DNA of 64,000 nt from contig PBHE01000003.1 in assembly GCA_002719335.1 (NCBI GenBank), forward strand, positions 154,348 through 218,347, read 5' to 3'. The notes below the pieces were generated by a model. The model had not been told where the DNA came from, made no database searches, and saw only the letters and a list, made by a program, of their open reading frames with translations. A program made the translations under genes and the position numbers. The first letter of the stretch is position 1. Every line of letters starts with the position of its first letter. Of the stretch, positions 35,175 through 44,429 are shown piece after piece. This DNA comes from Acidimicrobiaceae bacterium. Its GTDB lineage: Bacteria > Actinomycetota > Acidimicrobiia > Acidimicrobiales > Poriferisodalaceae.

Positions 35175-36373
35175 CCCCCGCGGAGCGATTAGCATCCGCC
35201 CGCCTTTGGGCTGCATATCACTATCCCTATATGGCTTCTGCGTTGTTCGCGGTGCGATTCGTTTCCGCCGAAAACGTTGGTGGTGTAGCGGCCGACGAGC
35301 ATTTCCGCATTTACGTTGACCACGCCCAAACCTCTAGTTGGACGTCTGAGTTGCTGGGTGTGGAGATGGTGCATCAAGTAGGTCACTTGCTACGCGGTCA
35401 TGCCTCTCGGGCTCGAGAGATCGGACTCGTCGGAGATGACCTCTTACATTGGGTCGACTCAGTAGATGCAGAAATCAACGATGATCTCAGTAACACCCAC
35501 GCCGCGCCTGTCGATTCGGCGCTCCCGGTTGATCTTGGGCTGGCGCCTTCCCTTTTCGCTGAGGAGTACTTCGTTAATGGTGAACGGCGCGCCGGCACAC
35601 AGCGGGATTGTGGGAGTGCCGCCCATGGTGATCCTCGACAGTGGGAAGAACCGCCGCCGTCAAGCGATATTGACGGCATTCGGAAAGGGGAAACTGATCT
35701 AATTCGACGTCGCGTAGCTTCTGAAATCCTTTCCCATGAGCAAAGGCACGGGAGTAGCCCGGCAGGTCTTCTTCGATGGGCAAATAGTCTCCTTAACTCT
35801 CGGGTGGATTGGCGAAGAGAACTGGGAGCGACGCTGCGCAGGGGAGTCGCCGAGATATCGGGAGCGGTTGACTACAGCTACCGGCGTCCAAGCCGTCGAG
35901 CGGGGTGTTCACCTGACGTGGTACTTCCCAGCTTGCGGCACCGCGTACCGCGCGTGTCGGTAGTGTGCGACACCAGCGCTTCAATGAACGAAAATCTGTT
36001 GACTGAAGCTCTGACCGAAATTGACGGGTTACTTGCAGCCAGTGGGGTTCGACTTGATGCTGTGAGTGTTTTCACCTGCGATGCCGAAGCGGGACCTGCT
36101 CAACTCGTTAGAAGTGCTTCAGAGATCACGCTTGTTGGCGGCGGTGGCACGGACCTGACGGTCGGCATAGACGCCGCAGTCCAATCTTCGCCCCGCCCCG
36201 ACCTTGTTGTGGTAATCACAGACGGATGGACTCCATGGCCCACTTCTACACTTCGAACAATCAGAGTTCTCGCGGTGCTTTTAGGCGAAAATCCGCCTGC
36301 GCCTCCGGGGTGGGTGCAGGCGGTGGCAATCAAGGACATGGCTTCGCCCACGGTAGAAGTCGAAACACATTAG
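35171..36373 (+). CDS. VWA-like putative metallopeptidase (DUF2201-type), catalytic Glu replaced
   Basis: The 400-residue protein has two parts. The N-terminal 200 residues match the putative metallopeptidase half of DUF2201 proteins, but the zinc-peptidase motif that would read HExxH is HQVGH at 68-72, so the catalytic glutamate is a glutamine; a further H77 follows. The C-terminal half is a von Willebrand A-like domain with MIDAS residues DTSAS (about 267), GGTDLT and VVITDGW. It is coupled to a MoxR-type ATPase upstream. The VWA domain probably gives the ATPase its target; peptidase activity is doubtful. Confidence 0.8.
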   Translation: MTPAERLASARLWAAYHYPYMASALFAVRFVSAENVGGVAADEHFRIYVDHAQTSSWTSELLGVEMVHQVGHLLRGHASRAREIGLVGDDLLHWVDSVDAEINDDLSNTHAAPVDSALPVDLGLAPSLFAEEYFVNGERRAGTQRDCGSAAHGDPRQWEEPPPSSDIDGIRKGETDLIRRRVASEILSHEQRHGSSPAGLLRWANSLLNSRVDWRRELGATLRRGVAEISGAVDYSYRRPSRRAGCSPDVVLPSLRHRVPRVSVVCDTSASMNENLLTEALTEIDGLLAASGVRLDAVSVFTCDAEAGPAQLVRSASEITLVGGGGTDLTVGIDAAVQSSPRPDLVVVITDGWTPWPTSTLRTIRVLAVLLGENPPAPPGWVQAVAIKDMASPTVEVETH

Positions 36374-36454
36374 ATTCGACGTCTGCTCCGCTGGGGGAGC
36401 GCGTAGCGAAGGCACAATCTATTCTGCAACCCTTAATCCATTTGGAGGACAAAG

Positions 36455-37300
36455 TTGAGACCACTTGTTAGTGCTGAATGGTTAGCCCAAAACATCGAGG
36501 ATCCCCAACTTCGCGTACTGGAGTGCTCGGTCAACCTGCGCTCGGGGTCTGCGGGCTATGTCCCGGTCTCGATGCGGCAAAACTGGGAAGACGGGCACAT
36601 CCCTAATTCCGCGTACGCTGATCTGACCTTCGATCTCAGTGACCCCAGCAGTGAGTTGCGGTTCACCATGCCCACTGCGGAACGTTTCGCAAGCGCTATG
36701 GAAGAACTTGGAGTCGGTGCAGGTACTCGCGTCGTGTTATATGACCGACGATTCACCATGTGGGCAACCCGCGTTTGGTGGATGCTGAAAGCTTTTGGAT
36801 TCGATCATTGCGCAGTACTTGACGGCGGTTGGACCTCGTGGGTTGCGCAAGGGTTTGCTACCACCTCAGACCCGACTCCAGTTCGTGCCTCAGCGAGATT
36901 TGATGCTGAACCCAGACCGGAGTTGATTGCTGACCTCGAGAGAATGAAAGCAGCGTTGAACGATGGAACTTGCATTATCAACGCGTTGTCGGCGAGTAAC
37001 CATGACGGCACAGACAGTAGCTACGGACGTCGAGGCCATCTTCCCGGTGCTGGCAACGTCTACGCCATCGATTTAGTCGACCCGCAGTCCCATCGGTATC
37101 TCCCTATCGATCAGCTCGCCGCGCTTTTTAGTGACATGACCCGAACCTCTGGTCCAATCGTTACCTATTGCGGCGGAGGGATTGCTGCTACTTCGGACGC
37201 GTTTGTTCTCACCGCACTTTTGGGTAGAAATGACGTGTCGGTCTATGACGGATCGCTCAGCGAGTGGTTGCTTGACCCCAACCGGCCTCTCGAGTTCTGA
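36455..37300 (+). CDS. Thiosulfate/3-mercaptopyruvate sulfurtransferase (two-domain rhodanese)
   Basis: The 281-residue protein consists of two rhodanese domains. The first (LVSAEWLAQN, VVLYDRRFTMWATRVWW) lacks the catalytic cysteine; the second has the active-site loop IVTYCGGGIAATSD with the persulfide cysteine, and SLSEWLLDPNRPL closes the fold. The enzyme moves sulfur from thiosulfate or mercaptopyruvate to an acceptor; the CGGGI loop does not clearly match either type (CRxGxT or CGSGVTA). TTG at 36455 is the start, with GGAGGA just upstream. It follows the MoxR/VWA pair after 81 bp. Confidence 0.88.
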   Translation: MRPLVSAEWLAQNIEDPQLRVLECSVNLRSGSAGYVPVSMRQNWEDGHIPNSAYADLTFDLSDPSSELRFTMPTAERFASAMEELGVGAGTRVVLYDRRFTMWATRVWWMLKAFGFDHCAVLDGGWTSWVAQGFATTSDPTPVRASARFDAEPRPELIADLERMKAALNDGTCIINALSASNHDGTDSSYGRRGHLPGAGNVYAIDLVDPQSHRYLPIDQLAALFSDMTRTSGPIVTYCGGGIAATSDAFVLTALLGRNDVSVYDGSLSEWLLDPNRPLEF

Positions 37301-37309
37301 GCTTGAACA

Positions 37310-37957
37310 GTGGTTACCTCAGGCCAGTCTCAGATTGATGCCGTTGTCTTCGATTGGGGAGGAGTCATTACTGTGCCTCCTGGCCCAATCGTGGATCGGC
37401 TTTACCGAGAAGCTGGAGTAGACCAACGACAATTGAAAGATCGTCAGGACCGGTACAGAGAAGATGATCCCGATTCCCAATTTGCCAAGTTAGAGCGCGG
37501 CGAATTAACTCTCGAAAACTACCTTGCCTGGTCTCGGAATGACTTGCCAGGCGCTGAGTTGATCTGGGATCCGTCGAGCCCCTACTTCGTCTTCCCTCAA
37601 CTCAAGGTCGTATCTGAAGTCGTGGATCGAATCTCGGAACTCCGGGCACGTGGGTTCTTGATTGGCCTTCTCACCAACAACATCGCCGAAGCTTGGCCAG
37701 TCGTGGCCGGTGGGCTAGCTCTCGAACAACTTTTCGACGTAGTGGTTAATTCCGCTTTTGTGGGGATGCGAAAACCTGAGCACAGGATCTATTTTTATAC
37801 TGTCGATCAGATGGGTGTTCCCGTCGAGCGTGTCTTATTTCTCGACGACAATCGCGCCAATGTTGAGGCTGCGGTTGCATGTGGCTTGAACGCAATTGAA
37901 GTTAAACAGCCGATCCCCGCGTTAGAGACGCTTGAACGAAGACTTGAAAGTGGTTGA
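37310..37957 (+). CDS. HAD-superfamily protein, epoxide-hydrolase-N/ACAD10-like
   Basis: The 215-residue protein has HAD motifs [10 protein letters not shown] (nucleophile aspartate, but the usual second Asp is glycine-side W-G), LLTNNIAE (motif II), a lysine in [10 protein letters not shown] (motif III) and [12 protein letters not shown] (motif IV). The FDxGGV form is found in the HAD domains of soluble epoxide hydrolase and ACAD10. GTG at 37310 starts the gene 9 bp after the rhodanese stop, so they are cotranscribed. The substrate is unknown. A related protein is at 61918-62586. Confidence 0.8.
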   Translation: MVTSGQSQIDAVVFDWGGVITVPPGPIVDRLYREAGVDQRQLKDRQDRYREDDPDSQFAKLERGELTLENYLAWSRNDLPGAELIWDPSSPYFVFPQLKVVSEVVDRISELRARGFLIGLLTNNIAEAWPVVAGGLALEQLFDVVVNSAFVGMRKPEHRIYFYTVDQMGVPVERVLFLDDNRANVEAAVACGLNAIEVKQPIPALETLERRLESG

Positions 37958-37969
37958 CAGGGAGATCTG

Positions 37970-38779
37970 TCACGCGAAATCTGGCTTCCGCTTCTCAATA
38001 ATCGCAGCGTGTCCTTCTCGAACGTCGGACCCGGTGAATCCCAGCATTTCTAACGCCACCGAGGTGTCAAAAGCTGGTCCCGCTGACCGCAGCCAGTTAT
38101 TGAGACTGTATTTGGTCCATCGAATAGCCGACTGGCTGCCATTAGCTAGCTTGCGGGCCACCGTGTAAGCCTCCTCCAAGACTTGGTCGTCATCAACGCA
38201 AACGCTCGCTAACCCCATAGCCTCTGCTTCTTCTCCGGACATGGAATCGCACGTCAGCAAGTAGTACTTCGCCTTTGCCATGCCACACAGAAGCGGCCAA
38301 ATAATAGCGGCGTGATCACCAGCAGCTACTCCTAGCTTCGTGTGACCGTCGAGAATGCGAGCATTACGTCCGACCACGGAAATATCAGCCATAAACGCAG
38401 CGGCCAATCCAGCACCGACGGCAACACCTTCGATCGCTGAAATAATTACTTTCGAACAGTTGATCATGTTGTAGACGATGTCTCGTGCTTCGCGAAGAGC
38501 GTTCGCTCGGTAATCGAAATCGTCCATGATCTTCTCAATCATTCCCATATCGCCGCCAGCGGAAAATGTCCCGTTTGCTCCGTGGATAACAACCACGCGA
38601 GTGTCTGGGTCGGTATCGACGGCCTTCCAAACATCCGCAAGCGCCAAATGTTTTGCCTCATCTACGGCATTTAGCTTGCCCGGCGTATCGATACAGATAT
38701 CTAAGATGCCATCCCCGTCGGGTCCGGTAATGGATAACGCGGAAAAGTCTGCATAACGGTGGGTCATAGTCCCGAACAT
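37970..38779 (-). CDS. Enoyl-CoA hydratase/isomerase (crotonase family)
   Basis: Crotonase fold of 269 residues. The oxyanion-hole segments are [13 protein letters not shown] and [18 protein letters not shown]. The classical hydratase glutamates are not at their places; the second position reads [15 protein letters not shown], with an aspartate and histidine, so an isomerase, hydrolase or other crotonase activity is possible. ATG at 38767 (MTHRYADF) is an alternative start. It lies directly downstream of HIT and converges with the HAD gene (12-bp gap). Confidence 0.85.
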   Translation of the reverse strand: MFGTMTHRYADFSALSITGPDGDGILDICIDTPGKLNAVDEAKHLALADVWKAVDTDPDTRVVVIHGANGTFSAGGDMGMIEKIMDDFDYRANALREARDIVYNMINCSKVIISAIEGVAVGAGLAAAFMADISVVGRNARILDGHTKLGVAAGDHAAIIWPLLCGMAKAKYYLLTCDSMSGEEAEAMGLASVCVDDDQVLEEAYTVARKLANGSQSAIRWTKYSLNNWLRSAGPAFDTSVALEMLGFTGSDVREGHAAIIEKRKPDFA

Positions 38780-38803
38780 AGCTCCATCAATGTTTCCATT
38801 TCT

Positions 38804-39229
38804 TTATTCAGACCTCGGGAGTTCCCTTTCACCGCGCAGTACCTCGGCAATTGCACGAATCTGCTCGGGATTGCCATGGGACCTCTCCCATGGATGCAGC
38901 AATCGGTCCCGCCCGTATCGAGGAACCAAATGGACATGGAAATGGAACTGAGACTGGTCGGCGGCGGAACCGTTGTTATTGAGCAAATTTATTCCTAACG
39001 GCTCAAGTTTCTCCTTGAGCATTGTCGCTACTTCGCGGCACGCAAGCATCACGCGTGCGGCATCTTCATCACCCAGTTCAAAGATGTCACGAACATGACG
39101 TTTGGGGATGACCAAACAGTGACCCGGCGTCATAGGGAGAACATCCATGAAAGCCAAAGTGTTGGAGTCTTCATAGACCGTGTTTGACGCCGACGTACCG
39201 TTGGCTATTGAACAGAACAGACAGTTCAC
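38804..39229 (-). CDS. HIT-family nucleotide-binding hydrolase
   Basis: The 141-residue protein starts with CLFCSIANG (a zinc-binding CxxC found in many bacterial HIT proteins) and has TPGHCLVIPKRH, and the histidine triad HFHVHLVPR near residue 107. HIT hydrolases cut adenylated or dinucleoside-polyphosphate substrates such as AMP-lysine. The start codon ATG with MNCLFC fits the family exactly. It is followed 25 bp on by a crotonase gene and preceded by coaA with a 60-bp gap, all on the minus strand. Confidence 0.92.
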   Translation of the reverse strand: MNCLFCSIANGTSASNTVYEDSNTLAFMDVLPMTPGHCLVIPKRHVRDIFELGDEDAARVMLACREVATMLKEKLEPLGINLLNNNGSAADQSQFHFHVHLVPRYGRDRLLHPWERSHGNPEQIRAIAEVLRGERELPRSE

Positions 39230-39288
39230 GACCGGCGAGGGTAGTGGAGGTATCGAGATGGAAGCGCCATGAGTCGGGAGGAAGTGTC

Positions 39289-40221
39289 TTAAGCCCGCCG
39301 GAGTTGAACCGCTTCTATTTCGTGGTTGCTGTCTTTTCTGAGAACCAGATCCGCCCGGGCGCGTGTTGGCAAAATATTTTCCCGGAGGTTCACCAGGTTG
39401 ATTGACCTCCAGATGGTGCGTGCGACGGCTTCCGCCGCGTCTTCCGGAAGATGAGCGAATTGACTGAAGTAGGCGCTCTGTTCGCGAAACGCGGTAGAGC
39501 GCAGTTGTTGAAATCGCTCCACGTACCAGGATTCGAGATCATCAGGACTGGCATCAACATAGATCGTGAAGTCAAAATAGTCCGAGACAAAAGGCGTGTT
39601 CGCAGGAGGTCCGGTTTGGAGAACGTTCAAACCTTCGACTATCAAAATATCTGGCTGTTCCACGATCTGGATGTCGTTTGTTATGTCATAGGTGACGTGT
39701 GAATAGATTGGTGCCGACACGCTTGGCGAGCCGTTCGCCACGTTTCGAAGAAACTCAACTAGCGCTCCCTGCCGGTACGACTCGGGAAACCCTTTTCTTC
39801 CAAGCAAACCTTTTTCTTCGAGTTCCGAGTTTGGTTGAAGAAAACCATCAGTAGTGATCAGGTCCACTCTGGGGTGTTGAGGCCACCTTGCAAGGATTGC
39901 TTGAAGAATCCTGGCGGTGGTGCTTTTGCCGGCCGAGACGCTGCCCGCGACCCCGATTAGAAAGGGACGGGCAGCCGAATTTCGTCCGAAGAAATCTGCG
40001 GTTGTCTTCTGGATTCGAGACTGGGCTTCCACTCGGAGAATGAGAAGGCGAGACAAGGGCAGGTAAATATCTCGAACTCCAGCAATTGTGATCGGTTCCA
40101 CGCGGCCGGCGAGATCGTTCAGCTCGTCTTCGCTGAGGGTTAGTGGCGTCGCGTCTCTTAACGCCGCCCATTCGGCGCGGCTGAAACTGAGATGCTCGCT
40201 AGATGGACTTCGGTCGGACAC
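39289..40221 (-). CDS. coaA: Pantothenate kinase, type I (CoaA)
   Basis: CoaA phosphorylates pantothenate, the first step of coenzyme A synthesis. The P-loop [17 protein letters not shown] is near residue 100, then [25 protein letters not shown] and [13 protein letters not shown], all standard for type I enzymes. The chosen GTG at 40221 lets the protein begin [22 protein letters not shown], which matches the family N-terminus and gives 310 residues; GAGGAGA is 11-13 bp upstream. An in-frame TTG at 40257 adds 12 unlike residues. It fits the many CoA-dependent genes in the window. Confidence 0.93.
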   Translation of the reverse strand: MSDRSPSSEHLSFSRAEWAALRDATPLTLSEDELNDLAGRVEPITIAGVRDIYLPLSRLLILRVEAQSRIQKTTADFFGRNSAARPFLIGVAGSVSAGKSTTARILQAILARWPQHPRVDLITTDGFLQPNSELEEKGLLGRKGFPESYRQGALVEFLRNVANGSPSVSAPIYSHVTYDITNDIQIVEQPDILIVEGLNVLQTGPPANTPFVSDYFDFTIYVDASPDDLESWYVERFQQLRSTAFREQSAYFSQFAHLPEDAAEAVARTIWRSINLVNLRENILPTRARADLVLRKDSNHEIEAVQLRRA

Positions 40222-40269
40222 CCCTAAAGATTGTCTCCTCGAGCTAGTCGCGCGCAACTGATCTAGCGT

Positions 40270-41475
40270 TTAGGGCGTGTCTAGCCAAGCTCCTTGGGTG
40301 TTGAATAATCCACGCTTCCAACGGCCAGGAGTGAGCAAAGCGGCTCGTGGATAGTCTTCAAACATCCAACGAGCGAAGTTCCGCCGGCTCCAATCGTTAG
40401 TGTTCGCAAGGCGAAGAGCCGTTTCAGCTAAGCCTGGCCTGGCCAACACTTTACTGAGAGAGCCCGCAAGACGGTGGTCGGACTGCAAAGCCGCTCGAAC
40501 AGATTTTTCGTACCGACGGGCTGCCAAATACGCTTGATCTTCTTCGGCTATGGCCTGTGCGGCGAGTCGTCCACTCTCCAAAGCTTGTCCAATACCCTCG
40601 CCTGTCATTGGGTCGGTAGCTGTTGCAGCATCGCCAACAAACATCACCGGCCCGTGCCTTAGCAGCGCTTTAGGTAGTCGTGCCGGAATGGGCCATGCCT
40701 TGTGCGAGCCTTCTGATTTGACGTCACCGAGAACTTCCCTCAAGTGAGGTCGTTGGAGCAGCCCATCCCAGATAGAAGCGAGATGTCTTCCGTCGATCCC
40801 CTCTTTTCGCACTACGCCGAATCCAACATTGACTCGGCCACCCTCCAAGGGGAAAGACCACGCGTAACCGGGTAACAGATCTTCCTCAAACCAGACCCAC
40901 ATTTTTCGGCTTCGTGCACCATCGGCGCGTACGTATTGCCTGAATGCGTGCCAATCGCCCCGATAGCCAACAGGGGTGCATCCCAACGCTTTACGAACGG
41001 GTGACCACATCCCATCTGCTGCGATTACGTTTTTCGCAGAAATGATCGTTCCATCTTGGATCTGGACGCGTGCGCTGTCGGGATCAAGGGCGATCTGTTT
41101 AAAGGCTGCGCCTTGACGGATTTCGATGCCCGCGTCAAGGGCCACTCGCACCAATTCAGCGTCTAACTCACGACGTTCGACAACGGCCGCGTACTGACCT
41201 TTGTTTTTGGGGAGCTTTAGCTGGATTTCTTTGCCGCGAGGAGACCGAAGAAAAATATCGCTTACTTCCAGCCAGCTGCGCGTCTCAGTTGGTTGCACGC
41301 CAAGCCGTTCAAGTTCACGCAAGGCCAAAGTTGTCAGACCATCTCCACAACATTTGTCCCGCGGGAAGGTTGCTTTGTCGACTACGACGACCTTTAGTCC
41401 CAGCTGTTGTGCCGTAATCGCAGCAGCACAGCCGGCCGGTCCGGCACCCACGACGAGGACTTCACAAGAAGACAC
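40270..41475 (-). CDS. Geranylgeranyl-reductase-family FAD-dependent oxidoreductase
   Basis: The 401-residue flavoprotein starts with VLVVGAGPAGCAAAITAQQLG, the FAD Rossmann motif, followed by FPRDKCCGDGLTTLALREL, the CCGDG loop typical of the geranylgeranyl-reductase group. FVGDAATATDPMTGEGIGQALESG is the second FAD motif. Family members reduce double bonds in polyprenyl chains, for instance menaquinone side chains (MenJ) or archaeal lipids. I infer a role in reducing menaquinone or another isoprenoid. coaA starts 49 bp downstream on the same strand. The cytosol is the likely location, with membrane-bound substrate. Confidence 0.85.
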   Translation of the reverse strand: MSSCEVLVVGAGPAGCAAAITAQQLGLKVVVVDKATFPRDKCCGDGLTTLALRELERLGVQPTETRSWLEVSDIFLRSPRGKEIQLKLPKNKGQYAAVVERRELDAELVRVALDAGIEIRQGAAFKQIALDPDSARVQIQDGTIISAKNVIAADGMWSPVRKALGCTPVGYRGDWHAFRQYVRADGARSRKMWVWFEEDLLPGYAWSFPLEGGRVNVGFGVVRKEGIDGRHLASIWDGLLQRPHLREVLGDVKSEGSHKAWPIPARLPKALLRHGPVMFVGDAATATDPMTGEGIGQALESGRLAAQAIAEEDQAYLAARRYEKSVRAALQSDHRLAGSLSKVLARPGLAETALRLANTNDWSRRNFARWMFEDYPRAALLTPGRWKRGLFNTQGAWLDTP

Positions 41476-41511
41476 CCATATGAGGCTATCTATCAGGTCC
41501 GCACAGACATC

Positions 41512-43314
41512 TCAGTCTTGGTTAACGATCGACGTGGTTGTGACAGGCGAACTCGTTGTTGTGCGGTCGTCGCCAGTCGTCGGATCCGAAGTCTCTTCGG
41601 AAGTTTCGTCTCCGGCGATAGTCGTAGTGGTTTGATCTGGGTCGGAGGGTGTGCCATCGCAGTCGAGGCCCTCCTCAGGGCGGTATGTGGCGAAGAAATA
41701 GTCAGCTTGCTCGGAACCGTCAGACCAGGTTCGGTTGCGCCGGGTCTTTACGCGTGTGCAGAAGTCGATGGGGGTCTCCGTCGGTTCATCAAGAGTCACT
41801 TCGACATTTGCGGTCGAATAAATATCAACAGTGATGGACTCATCCGTCCAACTGTTCCAAATCAAAACTCCAAATGGCGTCGGGTTGGTGATCACCAGAT
41901 CAGGACGCGGATATGAGATTGTCGCCTCAAGTCCATAGGGGTAACGCGCGAAGTAAATGGAGTGGGCTTGGTAGTAATCGAAGTCCAACCCAGCTCGAAC
42001 GGCGGCATTAAAGATCGTCGTGGCGAACTGAGAGACTCCTCCGCCTATGTCTTCGACCAGATGGCCCTTTGAAATGAAACCACCAGAAACAAACCCATTC
42101 TCCTCGGTGCGGCGCCCGACGGTTTCGTTCAGTGACAGCCGCCCACCCGGCTTGATCCATTTGCCGCTCACGATTTCTGCGAATTTTTGGATATTGGTGA
42201 CTCGACCTACACAGCATGAGTACTGCGTGGTGAAGGACGAGACCTTTTCAACTATTTCGAGAGCTTTAAGACGGTTAACAGCTTCTCTCGGTGCCGCAGG
42301 CCGGTTGGGTAAAACGTGAACCTCGCTGGTCGGGCCTTTGGCAAGAGCCGTCAAGACAAGGCCGACAGCGGAGGCGTCGCAGCACGCGGTTCCTCCGTCC
42401 GAGGAAATGATGCTCACTGTTTCGCCATGAACGTTGAATTCGGCTTGTCCCGCGCCTGTATTACCGGGCATCAGCAGGTCCTCCAGGGAGGGAAGAACCA
42501 GCGATTTGTTGATAGCAAGCGCTGGTTTCTGGCCTGTTGTTTCCAGATCGAACCAGTTTGCAACAACGTGTGACGGCAAAATCGTTTGGTAATCGTTGAG
42601 ACGCAGTTCGGGTTGCGTGTCGACAATCTTGTTGGCGGCTCCAACTAAATCGACAACCTGGTCATCATTGAATTTTGGAATTACTTCGACTGTGCCTACG
42701 CGAATTGTTGGGGAACCGCCCCGTTGCATTACATCAGTGAGAATCTGTGATGTCTGGTCAAGGTCAATGAGCTTGCCGGCGACGCCTGGCACAACTTGAA
42801 GACGGCCCTGAACCACTTGTATAGATGGCTCAAGCGGTTCAATTCGAAGTCCTGGATGACCATGAAGAACTGCTTCGAGTTTCGACATGTCGACATCGAT
42901 CTTGATTTCGGTGGAAGTATCTGAAGTCAGCGCCGAGAGCCAATTAACTGGCCGGCTGAGAGTTCCTTTACGACGTGTCCGCATCACAGCGTCGTAAGTT
43001 GCTGCGACGTCCATTGAAACGCCCAAATCGCTTGCAGTCCAATTCCCGGAACCGATTTCGCTCTCGATGGCGATCCTCGTGCTCATTAAGCGATTGGCGA
43101 TCGCTTCTACTCGTGCTCGCAGGGCAACATCACTCAAACCTCCTACCGTCTCACCAGCGATTTTTACGTTGCGTACGACCCGGTCGCGGTGAATTGCAGT
43201 GTCGATAGCCCAAGCGCTGGAGAGGGACGCGACGACTAATAAGGGAAGTCCTAGCATCAGGGTCCACCGGGGAAGGCGAAGTAGCTCGCGCACGTAGATG
43301 GATGGTAGGGCCAT
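41512..43314 (-). CDS. VanW-family protein with N-terminal membrane anchor and peptidoglycan-binding-4-like repeats
   Basis: The 600-residue protein has an N-terminal hydrophobic segment (LMLGLPLLVVASLSSAWAI, residues 18-36) and thus faces the outside. Two PG_binding_4-like regions follow (about 50-270), then a VanW domain with LSLNETVGRRTEENGFVSGGFISKGHLVEDIGGGVSQFATTIFNAAVRAGLD (quoted in part). The tail after residue 560 is rich in threonine, serine and acid residues and looks disordered. VanW proteins occur in Gram-positive bacteria and are linked to cell-wall or glycopeptide contexts, function uncertain. No van genes are near. Confidence 0.85.
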   Translation of the reverse strand: MALPSIYVRELLRLPRWTLMLGLPLLVVASLSSAWAIDTAIHRDRVVRNVKIAGETVGGLSDVALRARVEAIANRLMSTRIAIESEIGSGNWTASDLGVSMDVAATYDAVMRTRRKGTLSRPVNWLSALTSDTSTEIKIDVDMSKLEAVLHGHPGLRIEPLEPSIQVVQGRLQVVPGVAGKLIDLDQTSQILTDVMQRGGSPTIRVGTVEVIPKFNDDQVVDLVGAANKIVDTQPELRLNDYQTILPSHVVANWFDLETTGQKPALAINKSLVLPSLEDLLMPGNTGAGQAEFNVHGETVSIISSDGGTACCDASAVGLVLTALAKGPTSEVHVLPNRPAAPREAVNRLKALEIVEKVSSFTTQYSCCVGRVTNIQKFAEIVSGKWIKPGGRLSLNETVGRRTEENGFVSGGFISKGHLVEDIGGGVSQFATTIFNAAVRAGLDFDYYQAHSIYFARYPYGLEATISYPRPDLVITNPTPFGVLIWNSWTDESITVDIYSTANVEVTLDEPTETPIDFCTRVKTRRNRTWSDGSEQADYFFATYRPEEGLDCDGTPSDPDQTTTTIAGDETSEETSDPTTGDDRTTTSSPVTTTSIVNQD

Positions 43315-43471
43315 AGCGCCGCATATTGAGCGCGGCTCGGCTCCTCGGAATATTGGCGCTGCGTGTGCTAGGCAAGACTGTCGAGCGGGTGCTGTGAAAG
43401 TTCAAAAAGATCACCCGAAGAGTTAGTAACTTATTGCGGCACTGTTCAACAGGTCGATGAAGGGGTCAACG

Positions 43472-44389
43472 ATGAGCAAGCTGTGTGAAGGACGGGTCGT
43501 AATCGTGACAGGTGGCGCCCGCGGTATAGGACGCGAGCATTGTTTGATGCTCGCTGAGCACGGGGCGAAAGTTGTCGTTAACGATTTAGGTGGTGCCCGT
43601 GACGGTTCAGGCTCCGACCAGGGACCAGCGGATGAGGTTGTCGCAGAGATCGAGTTGATGGGTGGTGAGGCAGTCGCCAACGGAGATGACGTGTCGGATT
43701 GGGAAGGCGCGCAAAGGATGGTGAATCAAGCCATCGAGACTTTTGGTGATCTAACCGGCATCGTCAGCAATGCAGGTATTTTGCGGGATCGCATGTTGGT
43801 CAATATGACCGAAGCGGAGTGGGACGCCGTGATCCAAGTCCATCTCAAAGGCACCTTTGCGCCCGCGCGTTGGGCAGCATCGTACTGGCGAGACAAAGCC
43901 AAAGCCGGTGAACCAGTAAACGCTTCAATCGTGAACACCAGTTCCGTTTCGGGCCTTTACGGCAACCCGGGCCAGACCAACTACGGAGCGGCCAAGATGG
44001 GAATTGCGGCATTCACTGTTATAGCCGCGCGCGAACTACAGAGATATGGCGTGAGAGTAAACGCCATCGCTCCAGGCGCGTTAACTCGCATGACTGAGGA
44101 CCTTGGTATGGGCGAAGCATCTGAAGAAGACAGGGCTCTGATGCATCCTCGCTATGTCGCGCCGATAGTTACCTGGCTGCAAAGCGCGGAGTCAGCTGAT
44201 GTGACCGGAAGAGTCTTTGAGACGTCGGGTCGTTTATTGGGGGTGGCGAACGGGTGGCATCGTGGTCCAGTCGTTGATGCAGTGGATGATCCGACCCAAA
44301 TTGCGGAAGTGGCCCGACGACTTGTGTCCGAGGCACAACTTAATTCGGGTATGGACGGCCGGCCGTTTGACGGAGGGCTGCTTAGTTGA
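43472..44389 (+). CDS. SDR of the multifunctional-enzyme type 2 (hydroxyacyl-CoA dehydrogenase-like)
   Basis: The 305-residue SDR has TGGARGIGREH (cofactor motif), VVVNDLGGARDGSG, SNAG, the serine in NTSSVSGLYGNPGQ and YGAAKMG (Tyr-Lys pair). The extended VNDLGG loop and the GxxGQxNYGAAKMG segment are typical of the dehydrogenase domain of the eukaryotic multifunctional enzyme type 2 (17beta-HSD4). ATG 43472 (MSKLCEG) with GAAGGGG upstream is better than ATG 43457. A matching hydratase-2 gene follows at a 40-bp gap, so together they would turn enoyl-CoA into 3-ketoacyl-CoA. Confidence 0.87.
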   Translation: MSKLCEGRVVIVTGGARGIGREHCLMLAEHGAKVVVNDLGGARDGSGSDQGPADEVVAEIELMGGEAVANGDDVSDWEGAQRMVNQAIETFGDLTGIVSNAGILRDRMLVNMTEAEWDAVIQVHLKGTFAPARWAASYWRDKAKAGEPVNASIVNTSSVSGLYGNPGQTNYGAAKMGIAAFTVIAARELQRYGVRVNAIAPGALTRMTEDLGMGEASEEDRALMHPRYVAPIVTWLQSAESADVTGRVFETSGRLLGVANGWHRGPVVDAVDDPTQIAEVARRLVSEAQLNSGMDGRPFDGGLLS

Positions 44390-44429
44390 GCTAGGCATTG
44401 TTTGTGTAACTGAACCGAAGGAGATCGTT

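Noticed and set aside
41512..43314. Vancomycin-resistance locus
   Set aside because: Only a VanW-domain protein is present; no vanH, vanA or vanX-type genes are nearby, and VanW alone does not imply resistance.
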